Assembly (NCBI RefSeq): GCF_000013765.1
Contig: NC_007954.1
Coordinates: 4,154,001-4,218,000, forward strand
DNA from: Shewanella denitrificans OS217
GTDB lineage: Bacteria > Pseudomonadota > Gammaproteobacteria > Enterobacterales > Shewanellaceae
DNA length: 64,000 nt
Direction: 5' to 3'
Position 1 is the stretch's first letter. The number at the start of each line of letters is the position of its first letter. Both the position numbers and the translations under genes were made by a program. Positions 25,902 to 34,973 of the stretch are shown one piece after another. Under the pieces are notes generated by a model. It was not told the DNA's origin. It did not search any database and worked only from the letters and a program-made list of their open reading frames with translations.

Positions 25902-26213
25902 ATGACCAGAAAAAGCGCAGTCCATATCAGCCCTCTTCAAAAATTAGAATATGCCAAGCTGATGGTCGAACAGGGTTACACCAACAAGCAAATTGAAGAT
26001 ATGTCAGGTGCCGGTAAATCTGCGGTGTCTAGATGGAAAGTGCAGTATCAAGCTGAATTAGCCGGTGAAACCCCAGAAAATGCCAAAGCATTAACTGAAG
26101 ACCAACGAAGAATACAGCTTCTAGAAGCCCAACTAAAACAAGCCATGAGGGATAATGATATCTTAAAAAAGGCTGCAGCTTTCTTCATTCGAGACAATCA
26201 AAACTTAAAATGA
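25902..26213 (+). CDS. IS3-family transposase OrfA
   Basis: 103 residues: an N-terminal helix-turn-helix (about residues 13-50, LEYAKLMVEQGYTNKQIEDM then KSAVSRWK) that binds the terminal repeats, and a C-terminal leucine-zipper coiled coil (IQLLEAQLKQAMRDNDILKK). Its end overlaps the start of orfB by four bases (ATGA), with an A-rich stretch before it that could allow frameshifting into an OrfAB fusion. Confidence 0.92.
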   Translation: MTRKSAVHISPLQKLEYAKLMVEQGYTNKQIEDMSGAGKSAVSRWKVQYQAELAGETPENAKALTEDQRRIQLLEAQLKQAMRDNDILKKAAAFFIRDNQNLK

Positions 26214-27061
26214 TGCGCGAAGTAAAGAAAGCAAACCCCGAGTTTAAAGTGAATGAGTTATGTCGCGCCTTCGAAATAAGTTGCAGTAGTTTCTATTACA
26301 AACCAATACCGTTAAGTATTAATAAACAGTCAGTTATGCAGTTGGTTGAGGAAGTTTTCACTGATTCTTACTCTACTTATGGCAAACGAAGAATACAGGC
26401 TGAACTACTTGATTTAGATTGTAGAGTAGGTGTTTACGCTATTTCTACGGTCATGAAAAACTTGGGGCTAAGGGCGATTAGGCCAAAGAAAAAGCATTAC
26501 TATCCTAATCAAGGTGAGGAGCAAGTTTACGCCCCTAATTTACTTAGACGACAGTTTAATCCTACGACTTATAATACTCACTGGGTTGGTGATATTACCT
26601 ATATAAAATTACATCAAGGCTGGAGTTATTTAGCCTGTGTGCTTGATTTAGGAACCAAAGAGATCGTTGGGTATGCCTTATCAAGTCAACCCAATGCAGC
26701 ATTAGCGACAGCGGCCTTAAATAACGCGATACAACGTAAGAGGCCCAATACACAGGCATTGATGTTTCACTCCGACCAGGGCTGTCAGTACTCAGCCAAA
26801 GTGTTTAGAGAGCGGCTAAAACACTTAGGTATCGAGCAAAGCATGAGTCGTAGAGGCAATTGCTGGGATAATGCGGTGATGGAACGATTTTTTAGGAGTT
26901 TAAAGACTGAAAGATTAAACCATTTAGCATTTATAAATCACAGCGCAGTAGTGAGCGTGGTTGAGCAATATATTCAGTTCTACAATTACAAACGCAGACA
27001 TTCGGCAATAGATTATAAGACGCCACATCAAAAATATAATGAGTTAAAAAAAGCGGCTTAA
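26210..27061 (+). CDS. IS3-family transposase OrfB (DDE integrase)
   Basis: 283 residues. An HTH_21-type segment (STYGKRRIQAELLD) precedes the retroviral-type integrase core with DDE residues in WVGDITYIKL, MFHSDQGCQYS and NAVMERFFRSLKTE. It catalyses strand cleavage and joining of the element, normally as an OrfAB fusion. Overlaps orfA and ends 30 bp before the right inverted repeat. Confidence 0.94.
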   Translation: MMREVKKANPEFKVNELCRAFEISCSSFYYKPIPLSINKQSVMQLVEEVFTDSYSTYGKRRIQAELLDLDCRVGVYAISTVMKNLGLRAIRPKKKHYYPNQGEEQVYAPNLLRRQFNPTTYNTHWVGDITYIKLHQGWSYLACVLDLGTKEIVGYALSSQPNAALATAALNNAIQRKRPNTQALMFHSDQGCQYSAKVFRERLKHLGIEQSMSRRGNCWDNAVMERFFRSLKTERLNHLAFINHSAVVSVVEQYIQFYNYKRRHSAIDYKTPHQKYNELKKAA

Positions 27062-27133
27062 AATCTCTCCAGAAAAACTTGACCATTACATTCTCTTCAA
27101 CTGCTTCTTGGGGGCTGTTATTTTCTTTTCTTG

Positions 27134-27293
27134 GAATTTAATCCTGGCACCCATTGTTAAATTTTGATTTGTGAGACGACCGTCTACTTCTTGTTTTAGA
27201 GAATGGGATGTCGAAACACGCTTAATCCTGTTGCTTGAGCTGCGCTGGTTTCTCTTCAACTGCTTCTTGGGGGGCTGTTATTTTCTTTTCTTG
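27134..27293. repeat. Tandem duplication, right copy
   Basis: Second copy of the ~160 bp unit, continuous with the intact gene at 27222-27677 and containing its last codons. Confidence 0.88.
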
Positions 27294-27677
27294 GGTTGCG
27301 GCTTGCTGCGCAGCTTCTAGATAGCCTTGTTCACGGCTTGTTCGGGCCCTAAATGCTTGCTCAGCTTTATGTTGCTGCTCGGCTTGCCAATCATTGCCTT
27401 GTTGTTGCTTAAGAATTTTGTGGGCTTTTAACTGTAGAGCTTGATCCCCTTGACGAGCTTTTTTCAGCTGCACCTGCTCAGTCTTATATGATATATCTCG
27501 AGCGGCATCTGCCTTAGCTTCCAAGGTTTGCTCACTGTTGAGCGGGGCTTTAAGCTTAATCACGGGTTTATCTTGCGCCAACAGGCCTGAGCAAAACATC
27601 AGTGGCGCTATGGCGCTCAATGCCCAACGCCTTTGCGCCAAGTGGGATCTTAAGTATTGCTGATAAATTCGCGGCAT
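27222..27677 (-). CDS. Exported Gln/Lys/Ala-rich coiled-coil protein, unknown function
   Basis: 151 residues beginning MPRIYQQYLRSHLAQRRWAL, with a signal-peptide-like segment (LSAIAPLMFCSGLLAQ). The mature part is almost entirely charged helix (QLKKARQGDQALQLKAHKIL and similar) with no recognised domain. It follows the DTW-domain gene on the same strand by about 27 bp, so they may be cotranscribed. Its 3' end has been tandemly duplicated downstream and the distal copy received an IS3 insertion. Confidence 0.6.
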   Translation of the reverse strand: MPRIYQQYLRSHLAQRRWALSAIAPLMFCSGLLAQDKPVIKLKAPLNSEQTLEAKADAARDISYKTEQVQLKKARQGDQALQLKAHKILKQQQGNDWQAEQQHKAEQAFRARTSREQGYLEAAQQAATQEKKITAPQEAVEEKPAQLKQQD

Positions 27678-27704
27678 AACATTTCCCTATTTTTATCTAC
27701 TTAT

Positions 27705-28391
27705 CTACTTATCATCATGATAACGCGCCCTCACCTGGGTCGGCATGGCATCGAGTCTTGCCTGCACCATGGCATCGAACAACTTAAGTATTGGCTCAAT
27801 ATCTACATTTGGCTCTAAAGCTTGGATGGTATAGGCCGCTGCTTCTAAGGTGGATAAGCTGTCAGTGCGGGAGGATTTACGGATCCGATATTGCGACTGT
27901 CCCTCAAAATTTAAGTGTAATGAAGGTAGCTCCAGCAGCCAAGGATTTAATTGCAGCATACGGTAGGCTTTTCGCCACGTGCCATCGAGCAATATGATGC
28001 TGATCTTAGTTTGAGTTTGGGGCGCGGTACGGGGCGCACTGTTTGCCGGACTCCCCCTGACACACTTGCTAGAAGCAGCGTCGTCATTAGCATTAGCAAG
28101 AGCAATGCTGATTTGCTCGGCACTCTGGCTCTTATCGCTGGGGTAGACTAAATAGCAATGTTGCAGATCCAGCCCTTGACGTAATTCCTCAAAATCGGCT
28201 GAAGATTCCCCCACATAGCGGCGCATGGCAGGCAATACCAAACTCAATAAATGCACAGTATTTTTACTTTGGCTCACCTCTGAAGGGTGCTGCATAACGA
28301 TAACTTGGGTTAGGCAGCTCATGGGTTTTAGATGAGCACACAGGCAAGCGTTTTTAGGATACTGACAGCCTTGGCAATAAATGCGGGACAC
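27705..28391 (-). CDS. DTW-domain tRNA-uridine aminocarboxypropyltransferase (TapT-like)
   Basis: 228 residues. The N-terminal cysteine cluster C-x2-C-x6-C-x-C (YCQGCQYPKNACLCAHL) and the DxTW motif (ILLDGTWRKAYRML) with the following RIRKSSRTDSLSTLEA segment identify the family. TapT adds a 3-amino-3-carboxypropyl group to U47 of tRNAs using S-adenosylmethionine. A Ser/Ala/Pro-rich insertion of about 25 residues before the DTW motif is unusual and probably a surface loop. Single gene or with the following coiled-coil protein. Confidence 0.85.
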   Translation of the reverse strand: MSRIYCQGCQYPKNACLCAHLKPMSCLTQVIVMQHPSEVSQSKNTVHLLSLVLPAMRRYVGESSADFEELRQGLDLQHCYLVYPSDKSQSAEQISIALANANDDAASSKCVRGSPANSAPRTAPQTQTKISIILLDGTWRKAYRMLQLNPWLLELPSLHLNFEGQSQYRIRKSSRTDSLSTLEAAAYTIQALEPNVDIEPILKLFDAMVQARLDAMPTQVRARYHDDK

Positions 28392-28430
28392 GGAGAACTC
28401 TCAAATCGACGGGATGGCATCATTGTAGCA

Positions 28431-28467
28431 AAAAAATACCCAGATCTTGTGGTTAGCAAAATCTGGG
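28431..28467 (-). terminator. Rho-independent terminator of the Bcr/CflA gene
   Basis: CCCAGAT/ATCTGGG arms (28439-28445 and 28461-28467) are followed on the minus strand by TATTTTTTT. Confidence 0.8.
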
Positions 28468-28503
28468 CGCAAAGGGTGTTGCAAAAATGATATCGTGACT
28501 TGA

Positions 28504-29712
28504 TTAATGCTCCAGCTGTAAACGCTCTTGATGCCAATGTCCCAAGCCTTTAGTCGCCATCATCAGCAGCAGTATTGTGCTTAAGCCACCCATGATTAAG
28601 GCGACCGCATAAGGTGCTGGTATTGACGTTAATTGGATAAGACCGGTTAATAAGGCCGCGCCGCTCATCTGGATAAAACCTAACATGGCCGTGGCCGTTC
28701 CTGCTCGTTCACCAAAGCCTGCTAGCGCCATGGTGGTCGCGGGGCCAAGAAGAAGCGCAAAACCTATACATAACAGCATCATAGGAAGCATAAATGCTAA
28801 CCCGCCCAGTAAACCGTCCAGAGTGAACATCAGCTGCAATCCCGCTTCAATCACAGCAGCACTGAGCATGAGCGACAGGGCGAGGATAACGCTATTACGG
28901 TTGCCTAACTTACTCACCAACAAGGGAGCGGCAAAACAGGCGGTGACGTTCACAAAAGCATTTAAACCAAATAAACCACTGAACATCAACTCTGACATAC
29001 CTAAACCACCGATCAACCACACAGGTGAGTAAGACACATAGGCCAATATTGAAGCCATGGCGGCCATGCAGACTAAGGCATAAAACATAAAGTGCACATT
29101 GGCGACCACAGGCTTGTAGCGAGCCCAACGATAAATCGGGCCTTTGCTGTCGGTATTTAACGGCCGCGTCTCGGGGAAACGATAGCCGACAAACAAGAGT
29201 ACAAACACCGCATACAGCGCCATAAACATAAAGGTTGAACGCCAGCCAAATTCCAGCGCCAATAGACCGCCAAAGGTGGGTGCTAAGGCCGGAATAACGC
29301 AAATGGCACCATTTAAATAGCTGTACATAGTCATGCTTTCTTTGGCGCTATAGCAGTCTCGCACTGCGCTGAAGACCACTATTGAGGTCGAACATGCCGC
29401 TAGACCTTGTAGCACTCTCGCGATTTGCAGCCAATAAAAATCCACCGACGCCGCGGCCAATAAGCTGCTGGCACCATAAAGCACTATGCCAAATAGCGCG
29501 ATTGGACGACGGCCGAATCTGTCGGCTAAAGGGCCAATTAAAATCTGACCGACGCCCATAGCAAATAAGAATAGCACCAAGGTCGATTGGATCTCGCTGT
29601 TCGACACAGCGTAATCCACTGCCATGGTGGGCATTGCAGGTAAATAGATGTCGATAGCCAAGGGGCTTAACACCACCATAGACATCAATAGGGCTAACAG
29701 ATTACGACGCAT
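28504..29712 (-). CDS. Bcr/CflA-family MFS drug efflux transporter
   Basis: 402 residues, twelve transmembrane segments. The start is typical of the family (SPLAIDIYLPAMPTMA), followed by the MFS signature GPLADRFGRRP and motif near QGLAACSTSIVVFSAVRD. Members export bicyclomycin, chloramphenicol, sulfonamides or dipeptides with the proton gradient. The gene is transcribed away from a LysR-type regulator 112 bp away, the usual arrangement for regulator and target. Confidence 0.9.
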   Translation of the reverse strand: MRRNLLALLMSMVVLSPLAIDIYLPAMPTMAVDYAVSNSEIQSTLVLFLFAMGVGQILIGPLADRFGRRPIALFGIVLYGASSLLAAASVDFYWLQIARVLQGLAACSTSIVVFSAVRDCYSAKESMTMYSYLNGAICVIPALAPTFGGLLALEFGWRSTFMFMALYAVFVLLFVGYRFPETRPLNTDSKGPIYRWARYKPVVANVHFMFYALVCMAAMASILAYVSYSPVWLIGGLGMSELMFSGLFGLNAFVNVTACFAAPLLVSKLGNRNSVILALSLMLSAAVIEAGLQLMFTLDGLLGGLAFMLPMMLLCIGFALLLGPATTMALAGFGERAGTATAMLGFIQMSGAALLTGLIQLTSIPAPYAVALIMGGLSTILLLMMATKGLGHWHQERLQLEH

Positions 29713-29765
29713 TATATTTCTCTTTTTTCACTACGACTAAAATTCACTGCCGCCATGATAAGCGA

Positions 29766-29793
29766 TTCATGATATGAACAGAAATGGTATAAT
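29766..29793 (+). promoter_or_regulatory. Promoter and possible operator in the bcr/lysR divergent region
   Basis: A perfect TATAAT at 29788-29793 lies 32 bp before the lysR start. A TTCAT-GAT-ATGAA palindrome (29766-29778) overlaps its -35 region and could be the LysR-regulator binding site. Confidence 0.45.
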
Positions 29794-29824
29794 GTCCAAA
29801 CTGAATTTCCCCTAAGGAATATCT

Positions 29825-30793
29825 ATGAATCTAGATAACCTAGCCCGCATCGATCTCAATTTATTAGTCATACTGCAAGTCTTACTGGAGGAACAGAGCG
29901 TGACTCGCGCCGCCAACCGCTTGCACTTAAGTCAATCGGCCCTGAGTAAGAGTTTGAATCGACTGCGGGATACCTTAGATGATCCGTTATTTCAACGTAC
30001 AGCCCACGGCTTGAAGCCCACGGCACACGCTGTGGCGCTAGCCCAAAAATTACCTGGGGTTCTGCAGCACTTGTATCAATTGACTCAGCCGCCCACGTTC
30101 AATCCTAACAGCAGTCACAGGCAATTCTCCTTTTCCATGGTGGAAAGTGCCTATGAAACCTTGATCCCCTATTTTATCGGGCCATTACTGAGTAACGCCC
30201 CCCATCTAAAGTTAGATTCTTATCTGTGGACAGAAAAGTCGATGCAAGACTTACTTCAAGGCCAAATTGATTTCGGCATTGCTGGCCGAGATATTCATCC
30301 TCAGTCTAACTTTAGGGTTGAGAAACTGCCTGAAGGTTTAGAGCATAAAACATTATTTAACGACTTCCAGGTGTGCTTAGTGCGCAAAGGGCACCCCATT
30401 TTAACCCAAGTGACCATGGGTCAATGGACTCAACAACAGTACCTAGATATGCCTCATGTGCAAGTGCGCTGTGAAGGCAACGACTGGTGGGCGCTGGACT
30501 ATCACCTTGCCAGCATGAACCTACATCGCAACATTTGCACTACTGTGCCCGACTTTTACGGCGCTGCCAGCATTTGTGCTCACAGCGAATTGATTTTCAC
30601 CTTGCCCTCAAGCTTTGCTCGCCACGCGCAGCAGCTGTACGCCCTCGAAGAAATCCCCCTGCCAATGGCGTTCACCCCCATGACCTATGTATTACTATGG
30701 CATGAGCGTAATAACCAAGAACCTGGCCATAAATGGATGCGTGAGATGATAGTGGACAGTGCCGCCAAGGCCACCACTAAACGGCAAAGCTAA
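29825..30793 (+). CDS. LysR-family transcriptional regulator
   Basis: 322 residues. The N-terminal winged helix-turn-helix is clear (LDNLARIDLNLLVILQVLLE, then SVTRAANRLHLSQSALSKSL), followed by the substrate-binding-like effector domain from about residue 95. The LNLL start and overall composition resemble the NodD/LinR-like subgroup. CTAAGGAAT precedes the ATG. It diverges from the Bcr/CflA gene and probably controls it in response to an unknown ligand. Confidence 0.9.
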   Translation: MNLDNLARIDLNLLVILQVLLEEQSVTRAANRLHLSQSALSKSLNRLRDTLDDPLFQRTAHGLKPTAHAVALAQKLPGVLQHLYQLTQPPTFNPNSSHRQFSFSMVESAYETLIPYFIGPLLSNAPHLKLDSYLWTEKSMQDLLQGQIDFGIAGRDIHPQSNFRVEKLPEGLEHKTLFNDFQVCLVRKGHPILTQVTMGQWTQQQYLDMPHVQVRCEGNDWWALDYHLASMNLHRNICTTVPDFYGAASICAHSELIFTLPSSFARHAQQLYALEEIPLPMAFTPMTYVLLWHERNNQEPGHKWMREMIVDSAAKATTKRQS

Positions 30794-30991
30794 TAGCTCA
30801 ACCTTAAGTTGTGGGTTCACTGCGGGCGTTTGTTTTATTAATGTAAAAAAATTGAACTTTTTGTCACATTGAATAGTCTTTTCTATGGCACACTGAACCT
30901 AGCAAGTTTACTGTTTCAGAGTATTGCGCCTTAGGTGACACTGAGTCCCCAGAATAAAACACAATAACAATAACTATTTTACTGAGGATAT

Positions 30992-31285
30992 ATGAGGTTT
31001 AACCTTAATGAGCTGACACTTAAGCTCAAGGCCCTGCCGCCTTTATTGGCTGTTAGTTATTGCTTACTCGGCCTTTTAGGATTCGCTTTATTGCCGCTAA
31101 TTTTGCCACTAGTCGCCATTGCAGCCCTAATCGCCACTTTGGGTCTACGTCGCTTTAGTCGTCACTATCTACCCCCTAAAATGGGCCAGACATACCCTAA
31201 AGTGCGCCTATCTACCCTCTATAAATCTGATCCTCATATAGATAAAGTGAACGCCACTGAGTTTGACAATCAGCCAGCAAAATAA
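30992..31285 (+). CDS. Small membrane protein, 97 residues
   Basis: One or two hydrophobic helices between residues 18 and 48 (PLLAVSYCLLGLLGFALLP and LVAIAALIATLGL), then a basic segment and a polar C-terminus. TGAGGATAT precedes the ATG. No family recognised. It has its own terminator, so it is probably a real single gene. Confidence 0.6.
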   Translation: MRFNLNELTLKLKALPPLLAVSYCLLGLLGFALLPLILPLVAIAALIATLGLRRFSRHYLPPKMGQTYPKVRLSTLYKSDPHIDKVNATEFDNQPAK

Positions 31286-31296
31286 GACCCACATTA

Positions 31297-31324
31297 AAAA
31301 AACACCTCCATTGAGGTGTTTTTT
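31297..31324. terminator. Bidirectional terminator
   Basis: AAAAAACACCTC and GAGGTGTTTTTT form a 12-bp stem with a CATT loop, between two converging genes. Confidence 0.92.
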
Positions 31325-31357
31325 ATTAGGTTAATCCCAGCGTTTACTTTCTTGAGA

Positions 31358-32068
31358 TTATTCAGTTTTATCCGTCGTACGGGCCACCATATATAAGCGA
31401 TACAGGGCGACATTAACAAATAACCCCAAAAACGCCACACCGACTTCAATGATAAGCTGCACAGGTAAGCCACCCGCTTTTGCAAGTCCAGCTACCGCGC
31501 CACCTACTAAAGACAAGGGAATATAAAGCGAGATCACGGCTATGGTTTTCAGCACTAAAGGGCCGCTAAACACAAAACTTGTCTTTATGGCTTGCAGTGG
31601 TGTTAAGCGCTCAACCACCACCATAAAGTTCACATAGGCCAGACGTGAGAACAGATAAAAACTGACCACTAACCCTATTATCCAAAAGGGACCGAAGGCG
31701 GCAAACAACATTACAGGCGCCAGAATCGCCAACCCTGAAAATACCCCAGCCAACAGTAATGGCGGCACAAAAGGGAAACTCGCCTTGATAATAGCCAGCG
31801 GCTTAAGGTCATGGCCTTCTGAGCGCAACTGCAAATACAAGGTCAAGGCGGCGATCAAGATAGAGAAAGTCACCAGCAAGGCCATCATGGCCGCACCATG
31901 AATAGGACCAAACACTGGGTTTTCAAGATCTGCTTGAAGCATTTCTTGTCCTAGCCATAACTGGATAACCACTTGGATCAACAGCAAAGGCAAGGTTAAA
32001 GCTGCAAGCTGGCTCACATGGTTACGAAAAAAGTTATAGGCTTCAGTCAAAATGGCAGACAGCGACAT
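31358..32068 (-). CDS. YciC-like (UPF0259) integral membrane protein
   Basis: The ATG at 32068 (MSLSAILTEAYNFFRNH) is preferred to a TTG four codons upstream; 236 residues with five or six transmembrane helices. The NFFRNH start and the closing LYRLYMVAR resemble the UPF0259/YciC family of inner-membrane proteins. Function unknown. It converges with the small membrane protein gene at a shared terminator. Confidence 0.7.
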   Translation of the reverse strand: MSLSAILTEAYNFFRNHVSQLAALTLPLLLIQVVIQLWLGQEMLQADLENPVFGPIHGAAMMALLVTFSILIAALTLYLQLRSEGHDLKPLAIIKASFPFVPPLLLAGVFSGLAILAPVMLFAAFGPFWIIGLVVSFYLFSRLAYVNFMVVVERLTPLQAIKTSFVFSGPLVLKTIAVISLYIPLSLVGGAVAGLAKAGGLPVQLIIEVGVAFLGLFVNVALYRLYMVARTTDKTE

Positions 32069-32319
32069 GGGAAATTCCAATCATCTATAGGGCTAAAATT
32101 AAGTGGCTTAGGATACCGAAAAACATCTGACTTTGCACAAGACAAATCACATTAAGCATAAGTTCTGCTTATCTTCTGTCACAAAATCATCACTGGAGGT
32201 ATGATTGCTCGAGCCTATACCGCTGATATTGGCCACCTTAAGCCTACGCTCTAGGTTTGCAACGGCATTAAGCCCAGCTAACTTTCATTTTTCGGCTTTT
32301 ATTATTTTTCGGAGTTTTC

Positions 32320-32898
32320 ATGAACATGCTTACCAACACACTTAGCCCTAACATTAAATTGGCCAGCCTTACCCTAGGCATATTGCTAAGCCTTAGCGCA
32401 TCAATTCAGGCCGCCAGCCTTACGGATCTCATCCCCAAGGCTACTGTATCCCCAGCTCAGATTGAAACTGTAAATGCACTGGGCCAAATGGCTAGCACGC
32501 CAGAAGCTCAGGGGCTCCTTAGCAATGTGATGTCACAGCTTAATTTGAACCAGGCCCAAGCCCAGGGCGGTCTAGGCAGCTTACTCACCTTGGCTAAAAG
32601 CCAACTCGGTCAGCAAGATTTCGCCAGCATAAGCCAGCAAATTCCTAATATGGATACCTTATTAGCCGCAGCGCCAAACTTAAGCAAATCTTCCGGCATG
32701 TCAGGACTGTTGTCGAAAGTCGGTGGTAACTTAGGCAATTCTTTACAAGGGGGAGCCATGGTTTATGACAGTTTTGAAAAACTGGGCATCCCAAAAGACA
32801 TGATTGTCCCCATGGTGGAAATTGCTAAAACTTATCTGCAATCTCAAGATGGTGGCGCTACAGCAGATTTATTAATGCAAGGCTTAAACGCTTTATAA
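32320..32898 (+). CDS. DUF2780 family exported protein
   Basis: 192 residues with a signal peptide (cleavage near SIQA-AS) and a Gln/Ser/Leu-rich, helical mature part with GGLGSLLTLAKSQLGQQDFA and the closing GGATADLLMQGL block typical of DUF2780. Function unknown; probably periplasmic. CGGAG lies nine bases before the ATG. Confidence 0.75.
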   Translation: MNMLTNTLSPNIKLASLTLGILLSLSASIQAASLTDLIPKATVSPAQIETVNALGQMASTPEAQGLLSNVMSQLNLNQAQAQGGLGSLLTLAKSQLGQQDFASISQQIPNMDTLLAAAPNLSKSSGMSGLLSKVGGNLGNSLQGGAMVYDSFEKLGIPKDMIVPMVEIAKTYLQSQDGGATADLLMQGLNAL

Positions 32899-33039
32899 AT
32901 TAAGCATGTAAAATAGTTAACTTGCCTGTGGTGAAAGCCTCAGGCATATTTTTAGGCGCATTACTTATACACTGACCGCATCTAGACTGATAGTGTGAGA
33001 CTAATAGTTTCGAACCTTACATCCTTAAGAGGTAGGCCC

Positions 33040-33489
33040 ATGATCGCCAAATTGAAGCAGTTGTTGCAATTAGATTGCCACACATTAAGCCCAGCCGAAC
33101 AAACCCACCAGCTTAATCTCGCCACTGCGAGCTTGTTGATTGAAGTGATTAATGCCGACCATGAGATAAGCCAAGATGAAGTGACTCATTTACTTAAGGT
33201 GTTGCAAACCCGCTTTAGCTTATCGGCAGAACTTGCCAAAACCCTGTTTGAACAAGGGCAGCAGGCCCATCAAGATTCCACCTCTTTATTTGAGTTTACC
33301 GCGCAGATTAATGAACATTTCAGCCTAGCGCAAAAACAGGCCTTAGTATTGAGCATGTGGGAGCTGTCATTCGTCGATGACAAGCTATGCCAGCATGAAG
33401 ACCAAATCATTAGACGCGTCGCCGACTTATTACACCTTAAGCACAGCGAGCTTATCCAATTGCGAAATCAAGCTAGCCCCAACATGTAA
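33040..33489 (+). CDS. TerB-like (tellurite-resistance family) protein
   Basis: The ATG at 33040 with AGAGG upstream is chosen; 149 residues. All-helical, with the paired acidic motifs of the TerB fold, INADHEISQDEV (about residue 45) and SFVDDKLCQHEDQIIRRV (about 110), which bind metal in related proteins. Cytosolic. The family occurs widely outside tellurite operons and its role is unclear. Confidence 0.8.
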   Translation: MIAKLKQLLQLDCHTLSPAEQTHQLNLATASLLIEVINADHEISQDEVTHLLKVLQTRFSLSAELAKTLFEQGQQAHQDSTSLFEFTAQINEHFSLAQKQALVLSMWELSFVDDKLCQHEDQIIRRVADLLHLKHSELIQLRNQASPNM

Positions 33490-33519
33490 GGCTAGCCTGT
33501 GACATCACTCAGCAGCCAA

Positions 33520-34788
33520 TCAAGTGTGCGACTCAAGCTTAGTCAGCTGCTTACGGCTTAAATGCCCGTGTTGCCACCACAGAAATGGTGCTATCAAAGC
33601 GACCATGAGAATGGCATACCACATGTGTGAACCGAGTGCGAAGCCAAGGCCAATACAGAAAAAACAGCCAGTAATAATCAAAGGTAAGAAGCGCTTACTC
33701 AATAGCCGAATCGCCGAAAGCATGGCCAGCAAGTAAATAATCACAAAAATACCGTTGCTCCAAGCAATTAAATGCTCAAGCTCTTGGCCAGTGACAAAAC
33801 TCAACACTATCACCACAGCCATGGCCAGCAACAAGAAGACTAACCCCCTTAATGGCACGCCAGCCGCATTAAGCTTATCAAAATACTTAGGTAATATGCC
33901 GTCACGGCTAAAGCTCCACAGCAGCCTAGCACCACTGGCGCAGTAGACATTCACAGTCGCAATGCCACTGGCTATACCCAAAATACCTATCACCTGGGCA
34001 CCATAGCCACCGAGTAAAAGATCGAACGCCGTTATCATGGCCACCCCTGTCGTGCCCGTGGGCAACATCAGCAGCAACAAGGTACAGGCAAGGTAAATAA
34101 TCCCCACCAATACTGTCCCTATCATCATAGCGGGCAACATGTCTTTATCTGGCCGGCGGAAATCATTGGCAAGATGAGTCATGGCCTCTATGCCAAGAAA
34201 ACTCCAGAAACCTATTCCCATGGCCAACATCACCCCATCAAACTCTATATTGGTGAGGGTTAATGCTTCAAATTGAGCCACATCGGCGCCGCTGGCTCCA
34301 AACAAGAGCACCACCACAGCCACTATGGCTAAGGTTAAGGCAAATTGCAGTTTGGCACTCACCTGTATACCGCGCACATTAAGGAGAAATAATAAAGCCA
34401 CTATGCCAAGCTCGGCGCCCACTTGACTCCAACCCGACATAGGCAGCAACGCATTGAAAAATTGAAAGGTCATCAAGATAGCCGCTGGTGCACCAATGGG
34501 GATAACTAATAAGAAAATAAGCCCCATGGTGCGGCCCAATGTCGGCCCAAATGCGCGCTCAATAAAGTAAGCCGGGCCGCCAGCATGAGGAAAGCGGCCC
34601 GAAAGTAAACCAAAGACTAAGGCCACGGGAATGATGGCTAAGGTTAAAATAAGCCAAGCAATCAAGGCGCCATCTCCTGCGACGGCAATCGTCATCTGGG
34701 GTAGTATAAACACCCCGGTGCCAAGCAAAGTGGTGGCCATCAAACCGGCGCCTTGCCAGCGACCAATTGTTGCGGTAATTTGATTCAT
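33520..34788 (-). CDS. APC-superfamily amino-acid permease, YjeH-like
   Basis: 422 residues with about twelve transmembrane helices. The first helix carries the APC substrate motif GTGVFILPQM, and SGRFPHAGGPAYFIERAFGP follows. The closest type by pattern is YjeH, an exporter of methionine and branched-chain amino acids. The final segment is cytosolic and basic. Single gene; substrate assignment is family-level inference. Confidence 0.85.
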   Translation of the reverse strand: MNQITATIGRWQGAGLMATTLLGTGVFILPQMTIAVAGDGALIAWLILTLAIIPVALVFGLLSGRFPHAGGPAYFIERAFGPTLGRTMGLIFLLVIPIGAPAAILMTFQFFNALLPMSGWSQVGAELGIVALLFLLNVRGIQVSAKLQFALTLAIVAVVVLLFGASGADVAQFEALTLTNIEFDGVMLAMGIGFWSFLGIEAMTHLANDFRRPDKDMLPAMMIGTVLVGIIYLACTLLLLMLPTGTTGVAMITAFDLLLGGYGAQVIGILGIASGIATVNVYCASGARLLWSFSRDGILPKYFDKLNAAGVPLRGLVFLLLAMAVVIVLSFVTGQELEHLIAWSNGIFVIIYLLAMLSAIRLLSKRFLPLIITGCFFCIGLGFALGSHMWYAILMVALIAPFLWWQHGHLSRKQLTKLESHT

Positions 34789-34973
34789 GGTTACTGCCTA
34801 AAGAGATTAGTGGCGGCATTATAGAATGACTTGGCTCAACAAACTGCAGTTATTTTCAGCCAATGTTAGCGCTTTTAATGTCAAAATGACTGCATAATTG
34901 GCATATACCGCCATAATGACGGAGCTCGCGTGGACAAATTTGATCAACTCATCGAATGGATAAATAACCAAGC

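Larger units (their letters stand above)
25835..27090 (+). mobile_element. Complete IS3-family insertion sequence, 1256 bp
   Basis: The ends are imperfect inverted repeats, TGTAATGGTC at the left and GACCATTACA at the right, extending with mismatches over about 25 bp and sharing CTGGAG further in. The target duplication is TTC (25832-25834 and 27091-27093), the 3-bp size usual for IS3 elements. It carries overlapping orfA and orfB. It is inserted in one copy of a tandem duplication of a gene 3' end, leaving the intact gene copy unharmed. Both ORFs are undamaged, so it may be active. Confidence 0.93.
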
